Shown here: one piece after another, positions 14,161-24,515 of the stretch | Numbering within the stretch: the first letter of the stretch is position 1 | How the letters are laid out: every line of letters starts with the position of its first letter | NCBI GenBank assembly: GCA_944384585.1 | Contig: CALWTY010000022.1 | Span: forward strand, 1-37,315 | Reading direction: 5' to 3' | DNA length: 37,315 bases | Origin: an uncultured Clostridia bacterium | GTDB taxonomy: Bacteria > Bacillota > Clostridia > Oscillospirales > CAG-272 | The notes under the pieces: generated by a model | Seen by the model: only the letters and a program-made list of their open reading frames with translations | Database searches by the model: none | What the model was told of the DNA's origin: nothing | Program-made: the position numbers and the translations under genes

Positions 14161-15420
14161 TCAGAAGCCCGTGACCGCGCCGACGAACAGCGGCAGTCCC
14201 GTCTGACAGTCGACGATCATCCAGAGGAAGGGCCGATCGAGGATCACCTGCTTCGGGGATATCCCGATAGTTTCTTCTTTCATATCTCCCCACGTCACGG
14301 CGGCAGCCTTTGTTCCGTGGCGGGTCACCTCGATCACCGCCTTCTGGTTGACAGAGGAGCAGAAGAGCTGCTCTTCCGAGATTCCGCTGAAATCGGCTTT
14401 TCCTTCAACAAACATATCCGAAATTCCCATCGCCGACAGCGCTTCATTCAGCCGAAGCTGCGTCTGACGGGTGAATTCCGGGATGCCGACGCTGACCGTC
14501 TCCTTGCTGCGGCTCTGCCAGAGAGAAAGCCACGCCGCCCCGTCCAGGGAGTCGATCAGCGACCGGAGATCCTCTCCCTCCTTCGGCAGAAGACCGACAA
14601 AGCCGTATTGTCCGCCGGCATAGGGGCGCAGGAAGCCGACGGCCTGCTCCCCCTCAAGGAGGGTCCGCTCCTCCGAAAACATCATCTCGACCTCCGTCGC
14701 TTTGCCGTCTTCGCCGGTGAAGAGATGGGGCTTGATCTGCTCCTTCCGGTATTTTTCCTGCCATTCGGAATCAAAGAGGACGGCGTTGATCAGGAACATC
14801 ATGGTGGAGACGTCGATCTCCTCCAGAATCTTGTCGATCATGCCGTCGGTGCTGCGACGGCACCAGGTATTGATATCGCGGACGGTGCTGTCGTCAAAGG
14901 GCGCGGAAAAGACCTCCGCGTCACACCAATCGGCGTTGCGCTGCAGGAAGTCCTCCCGGACCGAATCGGCAAACGTCTTCCGGATCCAAAGGGAATCGGC
15001 GATCGAGAGCTTGCATTGCTTCGAGGAGGTCAGCGATTGCGAAAAGGCATACATCCCGCGGTTCAGCTCCCCGATCGACATCCCGAACGCCTCCTCAAGC
15101 TGGCGCTTGGTCTCCCCCTCAGCGCCGTTTGCGATCATGGCAAGGCAGAGCGCCGCCGAAAGCGGGGAAAGCACCTCCGTTTTCCGTGCCTCTTCGTTCG
15201 TCCCGCGGAAGAGCGCAAAGGAGAACTCGGAGAGCGCCGCCACAAAGGCTTCGTCGACAGAGCCGCTCTCCTCCGTACTTCTCCGATACCCCGCCGACAG
15301 CTCCGTTGCCGAAATCCGCAGAGAGCAGGAGACGCAGGACAGCATTGCAAGCGCCGCCAGCGCCGCGCAGAGCCATCTCCTCCCCCATGCCACAGTCGTT
15401 CTTCCCTGATTCCCGTTCAT
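14161..15420 (-). CDS. Exported serpin (serine/cysteine protease inhibitor family I4)
   Basis: Serpins trap proteases by cleavage of a reactive-centre loop and a large refolding step. The 419-residue protein has an export signal with Cys-rich cleavage region (LAMLSCVSCS, about 24-33), perhaps a lipoprotein. It then has the serpin fold: NAVLFDSEWQEKY in the middle, the hinge GTKAAAVT (369-376), and LDRPFLWMIVD (394-404) matching the family FNRPF signature. The small residues of the hinge suit an inhibitory serpin, although P13 is Lys rather than the usual Glu. The loop is about three residues longer than in alpha-1-antitrypsin, so P1 cannot be fixed; it lies in the acidic/small stretch EETIG. 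Bacterial serpins are known from gut bifidobacteria and Eubacterium siraeum. It is a single gene, divergent from the isomerase operon. Confidence 0.93.
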   Translation of the reverse strand: MNGNQGRTTVAWGRRWLCAALAALAMLSCVSCSLRISATELSAGYRRSTEESGSVDEAFVAALSEFSFALFRGTNEEARKTEVLSPLSAALCLAMIANGAEGETKRQLEEAFGMSIGELNRGMYAFSQSLTSSKQCKLSIADSLWIRKTFADSVREDFLQRNADWCDAEVFSAPFDDSTVRDINTWCRRSTDGMIDKILEEIDVSTMMFLINAVLFDSEWQEKYRKEQIKPHLFTGEDGKATEVEMMFSEERTLLEGEQAVGFLRPYAGGQYGFVGLLPKEGEDLRSLIDSLDGAAWLSLWQSRSKETVSVGIPEFTRQTQLRLNEALSAMGISDMFVEGKADFSGISEEQLFCSSVNQKAVIEVTRHGTKAAAVTWGDMKEETIGISPKQVILDRPFLWMIVDCQTGLPLFVGAVTGF

Positions 15421-15493
15421 GTTCGTCCCTCCTGTTGTGGTTCATCTTCCCGGACGGCTGTTCCGCCGTCTGCGGGCGGTTTTGTCGTTTCGT

Positions 15494-15519
15494 TCCGTTC
15501 GGTAACTTCTCCGAACGGA
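15494..15519. promoter_or_regulatory. Inverted repeat upstream of serpin (candidate operator or leader hairpin)
   Basis: TCCGTTCGG (15494-15502) and CCGAACGGA (15511-15519) are perfect complements separated by 8 bp. It lies 74-99 bp upstream of the serpin start, so it could be a regulator site or a 5' leader hairpin. Confidence 0.45.
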
Positions 15520-15651
15520 GCACTCTGTTATATATGACGCTTTTTTCCCAAAAAGGTTACCCACCCGTTTGTTTTTTTCCGGATGATTTTTGTGTTTTAC
15601 GCAAAGGACATCCGATCGGAGAATCGATCCTGAAATTTTATACAAATTCTC

Positions 15652-15680
15652 TTGACATCGGCAGAAATGCATGATAAAAT
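15652..15680 (+). promoter_or_regulatory. Promoter of the isomerase-aldolase-GH51 operon
   Basis: A perfect TTGACA (15652-15657) and TAAAAT (15675-15680) are 17 bp apart. Transcription should start near 15687, on top of the first operator-like site. Confidence 0.8.
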
Positions 15681-15687
15681 ATATTCG

Positions 15688-15699
15688 ATTAACGATAAT
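15688..15699. promoter_or_regulatory. Operator-like site 1 (ATTAACGATAAT)
   Basis: The site is palindromic as ATTA-n-CG-n-TAAT, with the central CG common in LacI-family operators. It covers the predicted +1. An identical copy lies at 15750-15761. Confidence 0.6.
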
Positions 15700-15749
15700 G
15701 TGATTCGCTTTGCCGCCGGGGAGACGGCGCTTTGCGCATCGCTCGTTAC

Positions 15750-15761
15750 ATTAACGATAAT
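15750..15761. promoter_or_regulatory. Operator-like site 2 (ATTAACGATAAT)
   Basis: It is identical to site 1 and 62 bp from it, about six helical turns, which would suit DNA looping by a LacI-type tetramer or two dimers. It ends 11 bp before the GGAGGG ribosome binding site. Confidence 0.6.
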
Positions 15762-15780
15762 TCTATACACGGAGGGTCAT

Positions 15781-17175
15781 ATGAAACTTGCGCTTTTAGT
15801 TACGAACCGGGGATTTTTCCCGAGCAGCGTCATCGAGTCTGCCTACGCCGAGATGAAATCGGCCTTTGCCAAGGCAGGGGTGGAATGTCTCACCTTTGAA
15901 GAGGGCAAGACCAAATACAATGCGGTCGAAACGACCGCTGACGGAATGCTCTATCATCAGTTCCTTGCCGAGCATCGCGGGGAGTACGACGGACTTGTCG
16001 TCTGCCTGCCCAATTTCGGAGATGAAAACGGCATCAAGGCAGCGCTTCGCGGCATTGACGTCCCGGTTCTCATTCAGGCATATCCCGACGAGCTGGGCAA
16101 AATGGACTTCGAGCATCGGCGCGACGCCTTCTGCGGAAAATTCGCGCTCACCAGCGTGCTGACGCAGATGGGGATCCGCTACACCGATTACACCCCCTTC
16201 ACCGTCGCCCCCGACACCGACGAGTTCGTCTCGCAGCTCAAGAAATTCGCCGCGACCTGCCGCGTCGTCAAGGCCTTGAGCGGCATGCGTGTCGGCGTGA
16301 TCGGCGCGAGAACCTCCGCCTTCAAATCGGTCCGCTACGACGAAACGGTGCTGGAGCGCCACGGCGTGGAGGTCGAGACCTTCGACCTGACGGCGATCGT
16401 CGCCGTGTACAACAAGCTCGCCGATGACGATGCCGCCGCGCTCCGCTGGAAGGAGGAGCTGCACGCCGCCGCCGACTTCGGCTGCGCCCCCGCAGGCAGG
16501 GATCTGGTGCTGGCGAAGTTCGCCGCCGCCCTCGACTCCGTCATCACCTCTGCCAAGCTCGACGCCATTGCCATCCGCTGCTGGGCGGAGCTTCAGGAGC
16601 TGCTGGGCATCACGCCCTGCGCCATCCTCGGCCTTCTCAACCACAAGGGGATCTCCGCCGCCTGCGAGACCGACGTATCAAACGCCGTCGCCATGCGCGC
16701 GCTGGCAGCCGCTTCGGGACGCTCCTCCGGCTGTCTTGATCTCAACAACAACTTCGGTGATGAGGAGAACAAGTGCATCCTCTTCCACTGCGGCCCGCTT
16801 CCCGAGGAGCTGATGGAGCTGCCCGGCGAGATTCAGGATCACAAAATGCTCTCCAAGGGCAAGCCCGAAAAGTGCAGCTGGGGGCTGAACGTCGGCAAGG
16901 TCAGACCCGGGGAGATCACCCTCTGCGGCATGAGAGCCACAAACGGCGAGCTGGCCTTCTTCAGCGACCGCGCCGTGATCACCGACGACGTCGTCGACAA
17001 GGAATTCTTCGGCATCTACGGCGTGATGGAGACCCCCGATCTTCAGAAAAAGCTCAAGAAGATCGCAAACGGCGGCTTCCACCACCACGCCATCATCACC
17101 TCCACCGATGTTGTCGAGGCGCTCAACGACGCGCTCGCCAACTATCTCGGCTACACCCATATCGAGCTCTGCTGA
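15781..17175 (+). CDS. L-fucose/L-arabinose isomerase family protein
   Basis: The 464-residue product belongs to the sugar isomerase superfamily that includes FucI and AraA, which convert aldoses to ketoses with a divalent metal. The C-terminal half has the family pattern: IAIRCWAELQ (Glu270), ISAACETDV (Glu296) and GGFHHHAII (His434-436) as likely metal ligands. The N-terminal half is an alpha/beta domain of the isomerase type. It is shorter than E. coli FucI (about 590 residues). GGAGGG is directly upstream of the ATG at 15781. The neighbouring arabinofuranosidase makes L-arabinose a plausible substrate, but L-fucose or another pentose cannot be excluded. It is the first gene of the operon, 14 bp before the aldolase. 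Confidence 0.82.
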   Translation: MKLALLVTNRGFFPSSVIESAYAEMKSAFAKAGVECLTFEEGKTKYNAVETTADGMLYHQFLAEHRGEYDGLVVCLPNFGDENGIKAALRGIDVPVLIQAYPDELGKMDFEHRRDAFCGKFALTSVLTQMGIRYTDYTPFTVAPDTDEFVSQLKKFAATCRVVKALSGMRVGVIGARTSAFKSVRYDETVLERHGVEVETFDLTAIVAVYNKLADDDAAALRWKEELHAAADFGCAPAGRDLVLAKFAAALDSVITSAKLDAIAIRCWAELQELLGITPCAILGLLNHKGISAACETDVSNAVAMRALAAASGRSSGCLDLNNNFGDEENKCILFHCGPLPEELMELPGEIQDHKMLSKGKPEKCSWGLNVGKVRPGEITLCGMRATNGELAFFSDRAVITDDVVDKEFFGIYGVMETPDLQKKLKKIANGGFHHHAIITSTDVVEALNDALANYLGYTHIELC

Positions 17176-17189
17176 CGAAAGGAGTCTCC

Positions 17190-19713
<2,524 letters not shown>

Positions 19714-19737
19714 CCCCTTCCCGTCGATTGCTCTGAT

Positions 19738-19776
19738 CGACCTCTCCCCGTCCGCGGACGGGGAGAGGTCGTTTTT
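19738..19776 (+). terminator. Terminator of the isomerase-aldolase-GH51 operon
   Basis: CGACCTCTCCCCGTCC (19738-19753) pairs with GGACGGGGAGAGGTCG (19756-19771), followed by TTTTT. Confidence 0.92.
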
Positions 19777-19818
19777 GCGCTGGGGAAAGACCGGGCTCAA
19801 AGCCTGCCGCAAGCACAA

Positions 19819-19857
19819 AAGACCGGGGACGCATCTTCACGATGCGTCCCCGGTCTT
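19819..19857 (-). terminator. Terminator of the cdaA-to-flippase gene string
   Basis: A 17-bp perfect stem (19819-19835 with 19841-19857) has a TTCAC loop. On the minus strand it is followed by TTTTG. It lies 33 bp past the flippase stop. Confidence 0.88.
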
Positions 19858-19890
19858 CCGACTGCCGGTCATCCGGGTCGGCGGCAGCAA

Positions 19891-21537
19891 TCAGCCGTTT
19901 TGCTCCTTTTTGAGCAGATGCATCCGTTCCAGGATCGAGCAGATCTTGGCGCCCTTGGGCAGCAGCAGCACATCCTCCCGCGTCAGCGCACGGAACAGGA
20001 AGATCACAAAGAAGTACACCACCGCCGCGATGGCAATCGAGAGAAGCAGTGCCGCATCCCGTCCGACAAATCCCAGCAGTCGGAAGGAGAAGAGCGCCGT
20101 CAGCGCGCAAATGACCGAGGCGGCAAACGGACGGATCAGCATCTTGCCGAAATCGGGGATAAAGCCGATATGCTTCTTGATGAAAAAGAGATTGGAGGCG
20201 GAGATGGCAAAGCTGCCGAGGAAGGAAGAGATCGGGGAGCCGTATATGTTCAGCTTCGGGATGCCGACCAGGATATAGAGCGCGATCAGCTTGACGATCG
20301 CCCCCACCAGCATGGAGAGAATCGGCTTCCGCTCCAGCTTATGTGCCTGCAAAAAGGCGGTGGTCATGGAGATCATGCTGACGAAGAGGACCGCCAGCGA
20401 CAGGATCGAGAGCAGAGGTGCCGCCGTCTCGGAAGAGGCATTATCCCCGAAGAGCAGCTTGATGATCGGCTCTGACAGCACCGACATCCCGAGCGCGCAG
20501 GGCAGCTCGAGGATCGCCGTCAGCATCAACGCGCCGTTCATCACATCCTTGGTCCGTTTTTTGTTGCCCGACACGATGGAGGCTGCCATCAGCGGGATGA
20601 TCGAGGCTGTGACCGGCGCGACAAGCGCGGGAGGAAGATTGCAGAGCGGCGCGGCGAGGGTCTTGTAATTGCCGATCATCTGCGCCGTGATATCTTCGCT
20701 GAAGCCGATGTCCTGAAGACGGTTGGACAGCACCATGCCGTCAATCACCGCCGAAAAACTCTGTACCGAGCTGCTGATGGTGATCGGGATCGCGATCAGC
20801 AGGAGGGTGCGGACAATCCGCCCCGTGCTTCTGACCCCGGAATCCGTCTCCGCCGCCTCCGCATATTCGAAATCATATTTTTCGGGGCGGAAGAGCAGCT
20901 TGGTGACGATCAGATAAAGCATTCCCGCCGCTACCCCGACGGTCAGACCGAACGCCGCGTAAGCCGCCACGATCGGGAGCTCATAGCCCTGCTCCAGCGC
21001 ATATCCGGCGAAGAGAAGCCCAAGCGCCAGCTTGCCGATCGCCTCAATCACCTCCGAGACCGCCGTCGGAAGCATATTCTGATACCCCTGGAAATACCCG
21101 CGCAGCGCGCTTGCCACGCAGATGAAGAAGAGCGTCGGCGCGACCGCCATCATACAATAGGCGCTGTTATCGATCTTGTACGCCTTCTCGAAAAACGGTG
21201 CGCCGAAGAGCATGACCGACATCCCGGCGATTCCGATGATGATAAACAGCGCCATTGTGATACGGAAGATCTTTTTGGTCTCCTTGCGGTTTCCCTTGAC
21301 CCGATTCTCTGAGATCAGCATGGCAACGGCGGTGGGAAGACCGGTCGTGGCGATGGTGAAAAGCCATGCATAGATATCGTAGGCATTGTTGTAATATGCC
21401 ATACCGGCGTCGCCGAGAATATTGTGCAGCGGGATTTTCAGCACAAGGCCGACCACCTTGACGAACAGATTTCCGATCGTCAGGGCGATCACACCGCCGA
21501 AAAATCTCGACCGTCTTCGCGATTCAACGTTTTTCAC
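19891..21537 (-). CDS. SpoVB/MurJ-like polysaccharide or lipid II flippase (MOP superfamily)
   Basis: The 548-residue protein is almost all membrane segments, about fourteen. It has family landmarks such as FVKVVGLVLKIPLHNILGDAGMA near 25-47 and SALRGYFQGYQNMLPTAVSE near 140-160. MOP-superfamily SpoVB/MurJ proteins move lipid-linked cell-wall precursors across the membrane; which substrate applies cannot be read here. It starts at a GTG (21537) with GGAAG upstream, after a 67-bp gap from the kinase gene. It is the last gene of the long minus-strand string. Confidence 0.88.
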   Translation of the reverse strand: MKNVESRRRSRFFGGVIALTIGNLFVKVVGLVLKIPLHNILGDAGMAYYNNAYDIYAWLFTIATTGLPTAVAMLISENRVKGNRKETKKIFRITMALFIIIGIAGMSVMLFGAPFFEKAYKIDNSAYCMMAVAPTLFFICVASALRGYFQGYQNMLPTAVSEVIEAIGKLALGLLFAGYALEQGYELPIVAAYAAFGLTVGVAAGMLYLIVTKLLFRPEKYDFEYAEAAETDSGVRSTGRIVRTLLLIAIPITISSSVQSFSAVIDGMVLSNRLQDIGFSEDITAQMIGNYKTLAAPLCNLPPALVAPVTASIIPLMAASIVSGNKKRTKDVMNGALMLTAILELPCALGMSVLSEPIIKLLFGDNASSETAAPLLSILSLAVLFVSMISMTTAFLQAHKLERKPILSMLVGAIVKLIALYILVGIPKLNIYGSPISSFLGSFAISASNLFFIKKHIGFIPDFGKMLIRPFAASVICALTALFSFRLLGFVGRDAALLLSIAIAAVVYFFVIFLFRALTREDVLLLPKGAKICSILERMHLLKKEQNG

Positions 21538-21604
21538 TTAATGCTTCCTTTCGGATCATGATTCATTCCCCTCCGCAGGGCGAGAGCAAGACACGGGGCG
21601 GCGG

Positions 21605-22516
21605 TTATCCGATAAATTCCCTGAGAACGGAATCCGGCGGGACGAGATCTTCCCCGATCACGGGAAGGAGGCGGAGCTGTTCCGCCATCTCCTCTGCCTG
21701 CACACGGCAGGGCGCGTCCTTCCCGATCCGACCCAGCTCGGCAAGCAGCGGGGTCTTCAGCACCGACGGTTCATACCCCATACCGGAATCGAGAAGAATA
21801 TCGCAGTCGCTGCGATACGGCTCGATATTGCGAAGCTCGTTCTCCGTCACGCCGCCCCAATGCGCCATCGTCGTCTCGGCGTCGGTATTGCGGATGCGGC
21901 TGTCCCGCACGATCCGCCGCATCAGACGAAGCTGTCTCGGCTGCCAGCTTCCAAAGGGGGTTTCGATCCCGTTCTCCACGCTGATATAGATGCGAAGCAA
22001 ATGCGCCGGCTCAAAGAGGGCAACGACCTCGGGATAGACCGCCTGAATTCCTTCGAACAGAAAGATATCCTGCTCCGACGGGATCAGCTCGGTATAGCCG
22101 CCCCGTTTCCCGGTCGCAAAATCAAAGGAGGGCATCCTCAGCGGTGAGAGCTCCTCGATCCCGTCGACGAATTCCCGCAGCTCCTCAAGATCGATCGCCT
22201 TGACGGAGTCGAGATCGATCGGCTCGCCGCTCCGTTCCGCCTCTGCGACAAGATGGGCGCGGTCAAGAAAGAAATCGTCGATCGAGACGATCTTCACCTG
22301 ACGCCCTGCCTCCTTCAGCCGCCTGATCAGCAGCCCCGCCGTCGTCGTCTTGCCGGAGCAGGTCGGCCCTGCCAGCGCAATAAAGCGAAGCGAGGTCCTC
22401 CCCAGCGCCGCCTCCGCCGCCTTTTCCAGCGACGCGGTGAAGCGCTCCTCACAGGCGTTGACAAACGACTGCGCCGCGGTCGTATCTGGGATTTCATAGC
22501 GATAATATTTCAACAT
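21605..22516 (-). CDS. Uridine kinase-like nucleoside kinase (PRK/URK family)
   Basis: The 303-residue protein has a P-loop GPTCSGKTT (50-58), then IVSIDDFFLDR (about 81-91, the acidic substrate-binding segment) and IFLFEGIQAVYP (about 151-162), as in uridine kinase and phosphoribulokinase relatives. About 45 N-terminal residues precede the P-loop, as in a common clostridial subgroup annotated nucleoside kinase. The start at 22516 follows AAGGAG five bases upstream; an in-frame ATG at 22552 would overlap hemZ. It lies 32 bp after hemZ. The exact nucleoside is not known. Confidence 0.85.
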   Translation of the reverse strand: MLKYYRYEIPDTTAAQSFVNACEERFTASLEKAAEAALGRTSLRFIALAGPTCSGKTTTAGLLIRRLKEAGRQVKIVSIDDFFLDRAHLVAEAERSGEPIDLDSVKAIDLEELREFVDGIEELSPLRMPSFDFATGKRGGYTELIPSEQDIFLFEGIQAVYPEVVALFEPAHLLRIYISVENGIETPFGSWQPRQLRLMRRIVRDSRIRNTDAETTMAHWGGVTENELRNIEPYRSDCDILLDSGMGYEPSVLKTPLLAELGRIGKDAPCRVQAEEMAEQLRLLPVIGEDLVPPDSVLREFIG

Positions 22517-22548
22517 CGGTTCTCCTTTTCGGAAGGATTCTGCCGCTT

Positions 22549-24030
22549 TCACGGCTTGGCCGCTCCGCCTCCGCTCCCGTCGGGAGCGTCCTCTGCGTGC
22601 TGCCGTAGATATTCGTATGTGTATTTCGGTTCAAATATGCGCGTAATCTTGCCGCCGTTCCGTCCGATCCTCTTGGTCACGGCGCCGGCGCCGACGCCGT
22701 AGATATGCTGCAGCTCCTCCATCATGAAAATATTGTACAGTCCCTCGAAGCCCTCCGCCGCGTATCCGACGTTTTCGAGATTTCCCTTGGAGTTTTTCTG
22801 ACGATAGAGATAGTACGGTAAATAGCCCTTCTCTGCCAGTTTTCTCTGAGAATATTCGATGCAGGCGGCGGTATCGTCTCCCGAATAGGAGTAGATGCCG
22901 TCGAGGCTGCCTGCCGCCGCCCGTTCGGTAAATTCCGCCGCCCGCTTGACGCAGTAGGTATGCACCGTCACGTTGCGGGGCTGCAGGCGGACGATCTCAT
23001 CGACGGTTCCGGCAAAGCGGCGAAAATCCGACCCGGGGAGACCGGCTATCAGATCGGTATTGATCACGGGGATCCCCGACCGCGCCGCCAGCTCATAGGC
23101 GGCGTAGAAATCCGCCGCGGTATGCCGCCGTCCGATGCCTGCCAGCACGTCGTCGTCAAGGATCTGGGGATTGATGCCGGTACGGTCGACGCCGTGCGCC
23201 AGCATCACCTCGATTTTTTCCGCCGTCACGGTATCGGGTCGTCCCGCCTCGACAGTGAATTCCAGCAGCCTCGTCCCGCCGATGGCGCGATTGACGGTCG
23301 AAAGAAGGCGATCCAGCTGGGCGGCGGAGAGAATGGTCGGCGTGCCGCCCCCCACATAGACGGTCAGCAACTTCTCCCCCCGCTCCCTGATGGTACGGCA
23401 GGTCGCCTCGATATCGAGGCAGAGGCAGTCGAGATAGGCGGGAATGGTGGCAAGATATGCCGGCGTCGCATAGGAGACAAAGGAGCAATAGGCGCAGCGG
23501 GTCGGACAGAAAGGGATCGAAATATAAAGCGAGCAGGTCCCCTCTTCCGCCAGCGCCTTCGCCTTTTCCTGCACGCTGCAGATCCGGCAGAGCAGCGCCG
23601 CCTTCTCCTCCGACACGAAATATTCCTTTATCAGCGCCTCCCGCACGGCATCGGCATCAAGCCCTCCCGCCAGCATGGCGGCGGCGACCTTGGCAGGGCG
23701 GACACCGGTCAGGATGCCCCAGGGCGGAGGCGCGCCCATCAGCTCGCTACCCGCCCGCAGCATGGCCTCTCCGACCGAGCGTTTGACCGCGCGGTCGGCA
23801 CTTTCCGCCGAAGAGAGGGCGACCCGTCCGACGCCGGTCGTCCGCCGACCGCCGCAGAGGATCACCGCCTCCGAGATCGAAACTCCCTCCTCCGTCCGGG
23901 TGCGGAGAAGGACCTCCGGGACGTCCGCTCCCTCCGGCTCTTTTTCGGGAAATTTCGCGCCGGGGAAAAAGATCAGGCAGAGATTCTGGCAGTAAGTGCG
24001 GTTGATCTCTCCCTCTACCGTCAGCCTCAT
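22549..24030 (-). CDS. hemZ: Coproporphyrinogen dehydrogenase HemZ (radical SAM)
   Basis: The 493-residue protein holds the HemN-like radical SAM motif CPTRCAYC (C175, C179, C182) within YISIPFCPTRCAYCSF. Then come VYVGGGTPT (about 225-233), FTVEAGRPDT and NTDLIAGLPG. A 160-residue N-terminal extension with WGILTGVRPAK is typical of HemZ. HemZ is regarded as an oxygen-independent coproporphyrinogen III oxidase-like enzyme of Firmicutes, though its role in organisms without full heme synthesis is unsettled. No other heme genes are in the window. It overlaps dtd by four bases, so it is co-translated. Confidence 0.93.
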   Translation of the reverse strand: MRLTVEGEINRTYCQNLCLIFFPGAKFPEKEPEGADVPEVLLRTRTEEGVSISEAVILCGGRRTTGVGRVALSSAESADRAVKRSVGEAMLRAGSELMGAPPPWGILTGVRPAKVAAAMLAGGLDADAVREALIKEYFVSEEKAALLCRICSVQEKAKALAEEGTCSLYISIPFCPTRCAYCSFVSYATPAYLATIPAYLDCLCLDIEATCRTIRERGEKLLTVYVGGGTPTILSAAQLDRLLSTVNRAIGGTRLLEFTVEAGRPDTVTAEKIEVMLAHGVDRTGINPQILDDDVLAGIGRRHTAADFYAAYELAARSGIPVINTDLIAGLPGSDFRRFAGTVDEIVRLQPRNVTVHTYCVKRAAEFTERAAAGSLDGIYSYSGDDTAACIEYSQRKLAEKGYLPYYLYRQKNSKGNLENVGYAAEGFEGLYNIFMMEELQHIYGVGAGAVTKRIGRNGGKITRIFEPKYTYEYLRQHAEDAPDGSGGGAAKP

Positions 24031-24515
24031 CTCTTCTCTCCTCCGTCAGACGTATTTTTCGGCGCATTGAGCCGATCGCTGTCGATCACCAGCGTGACCG
24101 GCCCGTCGTTGACCAGCGCGACCTTCATATCGGCACCGAAGCGCCCGCAGGACGTAGGACAGCCGGACAGCGCCGAAAGCCGCGCCGTGAAGTACTCATA
24201 CAGCCGCCTTGCTTCCTCCGGCGCTTCCGCTGAAAAGAAGTCGGGGCGATTCCCCCTGCGGCAATCGGCGCAGAGAGTGAAATTTGAGATGACAAGAAAC
24301 TCTGCGCCGACTGCGACGGGCGGGAGATTCATTTTTCCCTTTTCGTCCTCAAAGACGCGCAGTCCCGCGATCTTGGCGGCCAGCCGCCCCGCCGCCTCCT
24401 CGCCGTCTCCCTTTTCGACGCCGAGCAGGATGAGAAGCCCCTTCCCGCAGCGTCCGACCGTCTCCTCTCCGACCGTAACCGAGGCGGAGCTGACCCGCTG
24501 AAGCACTGCCCTCAT
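24027..24515 (-). CDS. dtd: D-aminoacyl-tRNA deacylase
   Basis: Dtd hydrolyses D-amino acids wrongly attached to tRNA. The 162-residue protein begins MRAVLQRVSSASVTV, the standard DTD N-terminus, and has the NDGPVT motif (136-141). The usual SQFTL motif is SNFTL here (77-81), with the catalytic Thr kept. It is about fifteen residues longer than most bacterial homologues through a charged C-terminal tail (APKNTSDGGEKR). The start overlaps the rel stop by four bases, the conserved Firmicutes order recJ-rel-dtd-hemZ (apt is missing between recJ and rel). Confidence 0.95.
   Translation of the reverse strand: MRAVLQRVSSASVTVGEETVGRCGKGLLILLGVEKGDGEEAAGRLAAKIAGLRVFEDEKGKMNLPPVAVGAEFLVISNFTLCADCRRGNRPDFFSAEAPEEARRLYEYFTARLSALSGCPTSCGRFGADMKVALVNDGPVTLVIDSDRLNAPKNTSDGGEKR

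Larger units (their letters stand above)
15421..15780. other. 360-bp divergent regulatory region between serpin and isomerase operon
   Basis: It holds a 9-bp inverted repeat (15494-15519), a T-rich AT-rich tract, a consensus plus-strand promoter and two copies of a 12-bp operator-like site. I see no gene. A weak minus-strand -10 (TATAAC/TATATA near 15530) may serve the serpin. Confidence 0.6.
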
